DNA of 64,000 nucleotides from Fomitopsis serialis (taxonomy: Eukaryota > Basidiomycota > Agaricomycetes > Polyporales > Fomitopsidaceae), in assembly GCF_022376445.1 (NCBI RefSeq), contig NW_025954964.1, positions 248,001 through 312,000 of the forward strand, read 5' to 3'. Positions 55,423 to 64,000 of this stretch are shown here, piece after piece. Each line of letters begins with the position of its first letter. Positions within the stretch are counted from its first letter, which is position 1. The notes under the pieces are model-generated. The model did not search any database. It had not been told where the DNA came from and saw only the letters and a list, made by a program, of their open reading frames with translations. The position numbers were made by a program, and so were the translations under genes.

Positions 55423-56515
55423 GGTTAATAGATAGTCGTGAAGGGCGGATTGGAGGTGGGAAAGGGTATAAGACAGGCGGGAAGTGGGCAGCAAGCGCAC
55501 CGCAGCCGCCTTTTGACTGGAACGCGGCGCAGTGAGAAGGGCTAAGTATATATAGGCGCGCTCTGTCCTGCACGAGATCCTCAAACGCTGCCTCTCGCGA
55601 CCGCCGAATCCGGTCTGACGTGGCCGCCGGCGCCCGTGCCGTCTCCCCAGCGCAGAAAGTCGGATCCACGGGGAGAAACGTTCCCGGAACGGGGAACGGG
55701 GAACGCGGAACATCACGCACCGTGACGACGTGTGACACCTTCGTTTATAGTGCTGCCACTCTCCTGCGGTTGCATTATAGTAATCTATAGTAATTGACCG
55801 TTCGGATCTTTATACGTAGTGGTTCGTAGTAATCACAATGTCTTGTGGGCCATTGTTTGGTTGTTAGGTCACAACGCACTACGCAGTGGATGTGGTTAGC
55901 CAATTAAGGGTATTTCCTGATATGGAGAATATGCCCAATCAGGCAATGCTCGCTGGGCCACATTGGATCACGTGCTGAGTGCTGTCCCCGCCAGTGAGTA
56001 TGAACCTGTATGAACGTCAAGTTATTAATAGCTTGTGATTCATCTATGGCAGTGAAAATACACCTACTGGTATTCAGTAGTCTATACTCTGCTGATGCTA
56101 GCACGATTGGGTTTTTGCAGCTTTATGTGTGACAGAGTCGGGACTCGGTGTATTAGTAAGCATTCTAGTAAGTATCTAAGTCCGTACTATTGACTTCCGG
56201 GTTTGGCAATTCGTGCTTATGACATAGGCCACTACATACGCTTTGCCCTCTGTCACTATGTGACCAGCGTTCCTAGGGGCGTTCCGCAGAGGCGTTCCCG
56301 GAACGCGTTCCGGGAACGTATCTCCCAGTCGATCGGACGTTCTCCCCAGCGGTGGGCAGCGATGGCCCTGCAGAGAACCAACAGAGACCCATGGGAGCGC
56401 GGAACAGCGCGAGGGCGGCAGGTGCGACCGTCGCCGTCTCGTCTCAGCCTCTCAGCCTCTCAGCCGCGGTGCGAGGCTGTGGTCGCAGTGGTGGCGTGGC
56501 ATCCCGCGGCCGCCC
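55423..56515. repeat. AT-rich spacer bounded by GGAACG repeats and a 26-bp perfect palindrome
   Basis: 55679-55711 is built from CGTTCCCGGAACG followed by GGGGAACG-type units. 56293-56318 is a perfect 26-bp palindrome whose left half is CGTTCCCGGAACG, preceded by further GCGTTCC words from 56269. Between them (about 55740-56270) the DNA is clearly AT-richer and has no ORF of note. The pair could be ends of a small mobile element or a promoter array for the divergent genes on either side. The palindrome centre contains ACGCGT (56303-56308). Confidence 0.5.
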
Positions 56516-56540
56516 ACGCGTCGGTCACGTGCAGACGCGT
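56516..56540. promoter_or_regulatory. Paired ACGCGT (MCB-like) sites upstream of CDC6
   Basis: ACGCGT at 56516-56521 and 56535-56540, 222-246 bp before the CDC6 ATG, within a CGCG-rich tract that continues to about 56580. A third lies in the palindrome at 56303-56308. In fission yeast cdc18 (the same gene) is controlled by MBF through this hexamer. Function here is inferred. Confidence 0.55.
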
Positions 56541-56761
56541 CGCGTCGCGTGTCACGGATTATTAGGCGCGTCGCGTCTCGTTGATTAGGCGGACTCTGAA
56601 AGCGCGTCAACTCCGCACCCGCTTAAAGCTTCCCCTTTCCGCTCTGCCTCTTTTCCTCCAGTCCCTCGACCATCCTCGGCCACGACATACCTCCCGTCCC
56701 TCTTCAGCCTCGGCCTCCTACCCCTGGGACATCACTCAAGTCGCTCAACACCCTGTTAGTC

Positions 56762-58858
56762 ATGCCGGCTACTCTCCGTTCCACGCGCAACAGCGTTTTG
56801 GGGAAGCGTACCCACCACCAAAGTTCCGTCGACTCCTCCTCAGCCGGGTCCGCTTGCGATGGAGGCGTCGCTCTTCCAACGCCTGATCCTAGTCCAGATC
56901 CAAAGCGGCCGCGCACCTCGACGTCGTTCCTCGACGACGACGGTAATAAGGAGAACATTCCCCCGATTGTCTTCACCGTCCTGAATCGATCCCCATCCGC
57001 GCGACGCGTGCGTCGATCAAGTACAGAGGGCTCGATCTCTCCGCGTCGTAGTATGTGCTGGTTTTCTTCACAGACGATGACACGTGTCTGACACCCTTTC
57101 AGCGCCACGACGAGCGGCGTCGTCCGCCGACTTAACCGCGTCACCGCGCACACCTTCCTCATCCTTCAATGGTCTTTCCTTGGCTACTCCTCCCCCGTCG
57201 CCTCCCTCGGCGCTGCTTCCCCTTCATGTGCGCGTTCGTGCCCTACTGCGTGCTACGTCCAACGGCCTCACAGGCATGTCAGGACGTACGTCCGAGCGCG
57301 CCGTGATCGAGAGTTTCTTCGCTGCCTTCGTCTCCGGCGACCAGGGTGATCGTACCTCGCTCTATATTTCGGGCTCTCCGGGCACGGGCAAGACCGCTCT
57401 CGTGAATGATGTGCTCCGTGCATGTCGCTCCGAGCTAGAGTCTCAAGGCACGAAGGCCATTGTGATTAACTGCATGGCGATCAAGGGTGTCGACGCGATC
57501 TGGGATAGTGTTGCGGATGTTATCGACGAAGGGCAATCAAACAGTCGGCGTCGACGAAAGGCGAAAGAATCCTCAGCCCAGCGCGTGCGGCGTCTGCTTA
57601 CGACTAAGAAAACGAGATGGTGCGTCACGAACGGGTTGTGGCTCTCAATCATAGCTGATTATCCCGGTCTCATAGCATCGTCGTTCTCGACGAGTTGGAT
57701 CACGCTATATCCGACGACCAATGCCTTGTATCGTTGTTCACATTCGCTCAAACCCTCAGCGAACATCTGCGTATGATCGGCATCGCCAACACGCATACGT
57801 TGACATCGTCCGCCACGACCGCGTCGTTGGACTCGGTGAAGTCTGTGAACACGGTTCACTTTGCTCCATATGCTTCACAGCAGTTGATGGAGATCTTGAC
57901 TTCCCGACTGTCACCACTCTATGATGACGCGGATTGTGGGGATCGAGTCAGGCGTTTCCTACCTGCGCCCGCGTTGATGTTATTGACGAAGAAGATAGCA
58001 TCGCAAACGGGTGATGTCCGTGCTATCTTTGAAGTCCTTCGCGGTGCGATTGATCTCGCCCTCGCCGATGTCGTCTCCGACGACCCCCTTTCTGCCCCAA
58101 TGGCCGTCGTCACGCCCACGCATGTCCTCGCTGCACTCAAAGCCCAATCATCACCGAATGCACCCGCGGCAACGTCTGGGTCTGGCTCGTCCGCGGGCGC
58201 GAGCGAACTTATCACCAAGATTCGTGGGCTTGGGCTCCAGCAACGCCTGGCACTTCTGGCGCTCCTGCTCGTCCGCAAGCGTGTCGAAGCCGGGCTGGCA
58301 CTCTCCGGCTCGCCTGCAGCTGGGTCTCCATCTAAGCCCCCTCGCTCGCCAGTGAAACGGACTCAATCCGCATCAGCTGCAGTCCCTGCCGCAAGTGGCT
58401 CCGTCGACGTCGCGCAGTTGCATGCGTTCTATTCGGCCATCCTTGCTCGGGGTGATTCGGCGGTCTTCACGCCCGTGTCGCGGAGCGAGTTCACCGACTT
58501 GTTGGGCCTGCTCGAGACTGTTGGGCTCGTAATGCTCTCGACTGGACGTGGCGGCATGCCGGGCACACCCTCCAAGACAGGCCGGAAAGGTTTCGGCCGA
58601 TCGTCGTCTTTTACGGTTGGGGCCAGCAAGGGGAGCTGCCCAGAGGTGTGCTTCGTCGCGGACGTGCGTCTTGACGAGGTGTCTCGTGGTCTCGGGATCG
58701 CGGGCGCTGGTGCGGAGGCTGAGCCTCCCGCGGATGCGCGCGAGGAGGAAGTTCGCGCCATCTGGGAGCGTGAGCGTGCGAGGATCGCCCGCGAGGCAAA
58801 AGCGTCGGCTCGCGCGTCGACCTCAGCGGACGTGTTCGAGGGTGCCATGGAGGTGTAA
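56762..58858 (+). CDS. CDC6: Cdc6/Cdc18 replication licensing AAA+ ATPase
   Basis: Loads the MCM helicase on ORC-bound origins in G1. Exons 56762-57047, 57103-57619 and 57676-58858 join in frame to 661 residues. The N-terminus is Ser/Pro/Arg-rich with SP/TP sites typical of CDK control (ALPTPDPSPDPKRPRT) and GNKENIPP. The AAA+ core has the Walker A GSPGTGKTALVNDV and the Walker B IVVLDELDHAIS. Sensor 1 is GIANTHTL, followed by FAPYASQQLMEILTSRL and a sensor 2 region at DVRAIFEVLRGAIDLAL. A C-terminal winged helix is seen around LHAFYSAILARG and SEFTDLLGLLETVGLVML. Length and order match Cdc18. ORC1 is excluded by the lack of a BAH domain. Upstream ACGCGT sites fit G1/S expression. Confidence 0.92.
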
Positions 58859-59268
58859 CAGTGCTCCATCTCACCTGCTCAAAACTTATCCCTCTTACAG
58901 TCGATTTGTCGTGCACACGCTACCTATACGTCTGCTGGTCCGTTCCTCTCATCATTACCCATCATCGACAATGTTTCAGTACGTATGCATGCATCATCTC
59001 ACAGTATCCCACATATTCCCCTAGTCATTTCCTTTCACGTGTCATATCATGTCGGTGCTCAATGCTCGGGACTCTGACACTGGTCCAAAAGTGCTTGTAC
59101 AAGTAGGATAATTTCTCACGTCATCATCGTCACCACACTAGTTGTACTGTTTCCACTCGTCATGTATCGTTCGGAGAATAATGAATACCATTTTGTGCGA
59201 AGTTCGTCCTGCTACAACCCAATTGCAACAATAGATCCAGGTGAACTAATCAATTGGGAGAGCTATCG
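58859..59268. other. Intergenic region between convergent genes
   Basis: About 410 bp between the CDC6 stop and the gamma-tubulin complex gene stop, AT-richer than the exons and presumably holding both polyadenylation regions. No gene is seen. Confidence 0.55.
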
Positions 59269-62200
59269 TCATTTGCGTATCCACCACTCCGCGACGTCGA
59301 GGCGGGTGACGAGGTCGTGTAGGCTTCCTGTCACTCCGTCTAGACGGGAAAGATTCGCAAGCTGCGCTGCAACATCCTCCACGGCCTCGCGAGAGGTCCC
59401 AGAGCCTCTCTCTACGAGAGCTCTCAAAACCTTGATCTAAGTGCGCCCGGCTCAGCACATCGACAACCCTACAAGTGGCAGTGAAGACGTACCAGAGTCA
59501 GCGTTCTCTTTCTGAACTTCTCCCAGAGGTCCTCGAGGAGCGGCGCCGCCTGGTATTCCTCCAAGCGCCCTTGGTATCGGTCCCCGGCAAGGACGGCCAG
59601 TTCCAAGACAAGCTCAAGGCATCCTCGCAACACGTCGCCCACCGCTTTCTGGCCCGAACGCAGGAGACACGCGCTGAGGATGTCGTCGAGGACGGAGGAG
59701 TGGTAATCCGCAAGCACAAAGACGTCGGAGAAGCCACCGGGTGGTCTGTTCTGCTCGGGGACGTTGAGCTTGGCGAGGAAGGCGTCGAACCTGAGGCCGA
59801 TGGCGCGGTCGTAGATGTACGAGGACAGCGTTGTCACGAACGCGGTGGCGACGAAGCGGGCGTGGAGGAGGAGTTTGTTGGTTTGAAATAAGGTCGGGAA
59901 GAGCGGCGAGGTGGACCGCCTGGTTATTCGATACGTCGCAGACATGGCGCATGTGGCTGTTGCGAGACAGTCGTGTATCAGGGAGGGTTATATCCTCAAT
60001 CGGTCGGCGGCTTACCTCGCATGAGCCGTAGGTTGAACGCGAATATCCGGTGGTACTTAGAGAGCGCGTCGGGTGTTATCACGACGTGCAGAGGTCTTGG
60101 TGGTTTGTAATCCATGTACAGGAAGTCAAGAGCCCTAGAGCAATGTTAGAACGGGGACAGCAGAGGTTGGCAGGGAGCCTACTCGATAGCTGTACGATAG
60201 TCGTGAGCCGGTGCAGGAAATATGATGTAACGTGGTGCTCACAAAGAGGGTCCAGCCATTTCTCCTTTCCAGTACCAGTTGGAAGGTCGCGGATGGCAAA
60301 TCCCAAGCGATATTCGGCTTCATGTATGATGCTTTCTTGCCTCGGAGGGAGTCCTGTTTGCTCGAACGAAAGTCCGAACGAGCTCTGCAAAGAGTCGTTG
60401 ATCACGGTGCGCAGGTGGAAGCTCAGCTCCGGTACACTCGGTGGCCAGACACTCGCTGCCGTCAAAGCAGGCGACAGCCCCACTGCCCAGTGGCCGTCCG
60501 CGAGTGGTGTGCTGGCTTCTGCTTTTCGATGGCTTGCGGCAGATGCCCGCGTGGTAGAGTTTGGTGGGTCGTCAGAATCGGAAAAGAGCGCGGCAGACAG
60601 CCTTGACTTGAAGGCATGGGATGTGAGCAAGAGGTAGGAGCGGAGAACGGACAGATGAAGGGGGAGACTGAGGTCGGTCGGCGAGAGAATCAATGTGACC
60701 AGAGCACCTGACAGCGCCTCCATATGATGGGCGAGAGGAGAGAGGACGAGAGCCGTGAGGTGCGACAGAGTCGGTGTCAAGGATGGCAAGGTGGACGGGA
60801 AAGCGTTCATGAACGCCTGTAAGTCACCCACTTCTGTGCTATCCGTCTGAGACGCGGGGGGAGCGAAGAGACCGAGGTTTTGACCAGGGGTTAGGTCAAA
60901 GAGGGCAAAGTCCTTCAACTCTTCCCTGTATTCACGATCTGGAAGGGGAGGGTCGGCCTCAGAGTCTCGGTCTGGATGTTGTGCAGGCAAGTCAACTGGC
61001 CCGAGCGATCCTTTACGCCCAGTCCAAGCGGTTGCGACGTCTGCATCTGTCCAAAACCAATGGACATCGGGGCAATCTTCGCGATACCCGTGCAGCAATG
61101 GATGGTCTGGCTGCGCTTCACGCAGAAACTTGAGTGACCTCTTCGCACGGGGGAAGGCACTGGCTAGTGCCTCCTGTATAAAGACTGGACAAGGTTCGTC
61201 GGCCGGCGGATCGTCGTAAAACGTTTCATCCCGTTCATCGTCAGGCTCCTCGTCGAGGTGGTCAGTGCCATAGAGACCGCTGTCGTGCATCGCCGGATCG
61301 GTGTTGTGTGTGGGCGACATATTGTACCCGACCGACTGGCTAAGTTGCTGGAAATAATCCTGAGAGGTGACAGTCAGAATATAGGCGAGGATGGCTTGCA
61401 GCGCATGCGGCGAGTGGTTCTCTAGGCTTTCATCCAGCTGACGATATATCCTGGACAGAAGGTCCACCACCGTGGTGGGCAATGGAGAATACACAGACGG
61501 CAGTTCATGCATGTCCTACGCAATGTGTCAACGAGCAAGTAGAGTCGGGCTGCGATGGTACTTACTCTGTTGCATAGAGCTGCCAGTGCGAGTAGTATCT
61601 CTTCTGTCGCAGCGTATCGCATCCACACAGCGACCAAATCAAGTGTGTCTTCCGAGTTGGTATCCCATCGCATCGGCTTCGCTAGTCGTTTCCGTAGAGA
61701 ATCAAGCACTGAAGAAAGCGCATGGATGAATGAGTGAGTGACTTGAGCAGCACGCCCACGCCTTGATCATGAGAATGGTAAGTGTACGCAGAAACCTGAT
61801 TCTTGAGCACACACATGGTATTGTGAGACTGGGTCAAGTTCTCAAGGCGCCGCATTAAGGTCCCGATATTCACGAATCGCTGCAGTACACTGCAAAGTTC
61901 GTGAGCCGCGAGACTCGACAACAGGGACGACCACCTCACCTCTCGCTGATGACCTCATCCGTGCCAATTAAGACGATTTTACCCCTCGTCCCTCGCGGCA
62001 CGGCACGTAGGGTGAACTGTTCGGAACGAGGATCCCAAATATGTGTCGAAGAGGACATTCCTGTCAGCGTCAGATGAAGGGATTGTATTAGTTCGCTGCC
62101 GGAAACGTATACTAGTGGCTTTGCGGAATCGTGTAATTGGGGCCTGACACTAGAGGGTGTCAATCAGTCGCTATACATAAGGATGCGAATCAGGATGCAT

Positions 62201-62653
62201 ACTAATGGCGTACAGATGCAAAGACCCGAGTGTCCTGCTGCGACAGAAATGCAGAGGGTATTGTGCGAGAGTTGAACGAACTCCGCAGCGTTTCCCAAGA
62301 CATCAAGCAATGCTATAGAACAGGTCAGCGGAATTTTCAAGCAACAAGAATTCTCTGTATACCATACTGTTGCTCTTCTCGGTTGCTGCCTGCTGCCAGA
62401 TATCGTTCTGAACTTTCCGGCGAGCTTCTGCGACGGCCCACATGTCTTCTGCGAGCGCTTCGACTTCCACTGGTAGAGGGTATGTCACATTGAGCGAGTC
62501 GCGGGTCCGTTGCATCAGTTGTATGGTGTCCATGATTGGGTTTTGCGGCTTGTCCGTAAGCCGCGGTACGAAGAATCCTGGATGGATTTCAGGCAATGTA
62601 TCCAATTGCGATGTTTCCAGACCCTGCAGGTCCGGAAGGATTGACTCTGCCAT
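59269..62653 (-). CDS. Gamma-tubulin complex component (GCP/Spc97-98 family, GCP5/6-like)
   Basis: Microtubule-nucleation protein of the spindle pole body. From the ATG ending at 62653 (MAESILPDLQGLETSQLDTL) the first GRIP part includes LESTPQ-less sequence such as FVNIGTLMRRLENLTQSHNT, VLDSLRKRLAKPMRWDTNSE and DLVAVWMRYAATEEILLALA. A long acidic insert follows (DDERDETFYDDPPADEPCPV). The second GRIP part is clear: LDFLYMDYKPPRPLHVVITP, SKYHRIFAFNLRLMR, MRHVCDVSNNQAVHLAAL, FQTNKLLLHARFVATAFVTT, LSSYIYDRAIGLRFDAFL and HSSVLDDILSACLL. The end IKVLRALVERGSGTSREAVE and DVAEWWIRK is reached through one more intron. One base is missing near 59893-59910 between HLAAL and FPTLFQTNK. The large insert suggests GCP5 or GCP6 over GCP2/3. 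Confidence 0.82.
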
Positions 62654-62812
62654 CAATATTGACTTCCACAGGCTTAACCTGTGCAGCTTTGTGAGAAACC
62701 GGTTTCCAGGCCATGACTTAAAGACCTACGCGGTTGTGGCGGAGAGGATCTGGTCACGGTGGTGGCGCAGGACAAGATCGTGGCGCGTACGGTCACGGCC
62801 CGGTGTCACGGA

Positions 62813-62818
62813 ACGCGT
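62813..62818. promoter_or_regulatory. ACGCGT (MCB-like) site upstream of DBF4
   Basis: ACGCGT within GGAACGCGTCC, 182 bp before the DBF4 ATG and 160 bp from the start of the divergent gamma-tubulin complex gene. The flanks match those of the CDC6 palindrome. A single hexamer is weak evidence alone; the shared extended form and the gene context raise it. Confidence 0.4.
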
Positions 62819-62999
62819 CCTGATCACGAGCGGTCTGTTGATCAAGGCGCCTGCGTCCGTTGGGCGTTCCGCCAGCCTCGTTGCCTGCATTCGTCCTCCC
62901 TCCATCGCCCCCGTCGCATACACGCCGCCCAACGGCCATTTCTTGCATACTTCGTCGCGGGGACCGTCTGGCTCTGCAACGTCGACGCGCACCCTCTCG

Positions 63000-64000
63000 A
63001 TGGCCACCCTCGCCCGCAACCCGCTATCCATGCGACCGCACTCCCAGCACCACGCAGTCGCCCTCTCGCCATATCAGGGCACCACAATGTCGAGGAAAGC
63101 ATCCACAAGCGGCAAGAGAGCAAGATCCCCAGAACCAACCAAGGACGGCGAGTCATCGCAAAGCATAAAGCGGTTGAAGGCCGTGGCCGCGCCTCAACCT
63201 CCCCCACCGATCACCCGCGAGGATCCCCGCGAAGAAGCGAGGAGAGAAAAGGAACGCAAACGCGCTGAGCGCGAAGAAGAGTTTAGGATCAAGTACACGC
63301 GTGCGTTTCCGCACTGGACGTTTCATTTCGACTTGGATACCGTGAGCCCCGAGGTGGCGGCTCTCAAGGATAACCTCGAGCGGCGAGTGAGGCACATGGG
63401 TGCGGTAAGTCGTCACTTCCATTCTGAGGCTAGCACAGGATTGAGCAGCTGTTTCGCGTCTCTTTCTTGCCTCCGAACATATAGGCAGTCGAGGACTTCT
63501 TCTCCAAAGACATCTCTCACCTCATCACCTTCGATGCGGAGGGCTCCGAGAAAGAGAACACTACCCAAGCGTCGGCATCCGCGACACCCAGTTTGCTCCT
63601 TAGTCCGATCAAACTTAAGGGACGGTAAGTACCAAGGTCAATCTGTAGGACACCATGCCCATGAGATCCAGTGATAGAGCGACGGGCGACGCGCCCATGA
63701 CTGCCTCCGAGCGGATTGCGAAGAAGGCCCTCTCCTTTGGCATCAAAGTATGGTCGCCCGCCAAGCTTGAGAGCGTCCTCGACAGATGTCACGCGCCAGC
63801 AGCGTACAGCACCCGCGCTCCCAACGCGCGCGGTCAAGCCACGACCAGCCGTCCTCTCACTCGCTTGCTGGAAGAGGAACGCACATACGGGACGACGAGC
63901 GAACGCGATCCCACTCAACGACGCCATGGCTTCACATACTTCTCGAAAGGCACGTACTTCGTACTCGTCGAGGACATGCACCAAGAACTCGCGACGATCG
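63000..64000 (+). CDS. DBF4: Dbf4-type regulatory subunit of Cdc7 kinase, C-terminal part outside window
   Basis: Activator of Cdc7 (the DDK kinase that phosphorylates MCM to fire origins). Start at ATG 63000 (MATLARNPLSMRPHSQ). A basic Ser/Lys-rich stretch with SGKRARSPEPTKDG and SIKRLKAV is probably a nuclear signal. EARREKERKRAEREEEFRIK leads to the Dbf4 motif N, a BRCT-like unit: HWTFHFDLDTVSPEVAALKD, LERRVRHMGAAVEDFFSKDI and SHLITF. TASERIAKKALSFGIKVWSP AKLESVLDRC (gap mine) and a segment ending in GTYFVLVEDMHQELATI follow. Introns at about 63403-63484 and 63626-63679 fit phase. Motif M and the C-terminal zinc finger motif C, which bind Cdc7, must lie beyond 64000. It shares a 346-bp divergent promoter with the gamma-tubulin complex gene. 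Confidence 0.85.

Noticed and set aside
1..64000. CRISPR arrays, rRNA, secondary-metabolite cluster or virus-derived genes
   Set aside because: No regularly spaced repeats, rRNA blocks, synthase core genes or viral/retroelement domains were recognised.

Overview
The window looks like nuclear DNA of a filamentous basidiomycete, probably a wood-decay agaricomycete of the polypore type. This is judged from gene content and style and not from any database search. Genes carry many short introns (about 45-70 bp, some up to about 190 bp, mostly GTRNGT...YAG), intergenic spacers are short, and there are no operons. Gene content is typically fungal: ferric reductase, bifunctional THI6, Cdc24, Spc97/98-type gamma-tubulin complex protein, RGG-box protein and lineage-expanded F-box proteins. 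I found about 22 protein-coding loci and no convincing rRNA, tRNA or CRISPR.

Layout. 1-2396 (-): Ctf4/Mcl1 replisome hub, cut by the window start, with an ACGCGT promoter array and a MITE-like element behind it. 3193-5303 (+): DUF2264 protein. 5357-6568 (-) and 6985-8909 (+): two divergent F-box genes. 9882-12137 (+): ferric reductase. 12770-13985 (-): multi-pass membrane protein. 15506-17607 (+): THI6. 17797-19227 (-): phytanoyl-CoA dioxygenase-like. 19446-22395 (-): RAP1-like telomere protein with BRCT and three Myb-like domains. 25863-29088 (+): Cdc24. 30501-32113 (+): mitochondrial carrier. 33164-37611 (+): RhoGAP. 38252-42320 (-): tandem pair of F-box paralogues related to the 6985 gene, both with broken frames. 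43129-46963 (-): GH63. 47404-49510 (-): RGG-box protein. 50201-51359 (+): BTB protein. 51606-53955 (+): acidic ORF and SPO11. 54447-55422 (-): single-pass membrane protein. 56762-58858 (+): Cdc6/Cdc18. 59269-62653 (-): gamma-tubulin complex component. 63000-64000 (+): Dbf4, cut by the window end.

How the genes fit together. Three act in S-phase initiation and progression (Ctf4, Cdc6, Dbf4). All three have ACGCGT (MCB-like) sites in their upstream regions, in an extended form close to GGAACGCGTYCC, which suggests shared G1/S control. SPO11 (meiotic breaks) and RAP1 (telomeres) add chromosome biology; Cdc24 and the RhoGAP are opposite-acting regulators of Rho-family GTPases. The rest is metabolic or unassigned.

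Quality note. Several otherwise well-conserved genes (SPO11, carrier, RhoGAP, gamma-tubulin complex gene, RGG gene, F-box copies 2 and 3) need a one-base shift inside conserved sequence to read through. In those where the direction can be judged it looks like one missing base. I treat most of these as likely consensus errors of the source assembly, but real gene decay cannot be excluded, especially for the duplicated F-box copies. All exon limits are read by eye from splice-site consensus, frame and family resemblance.
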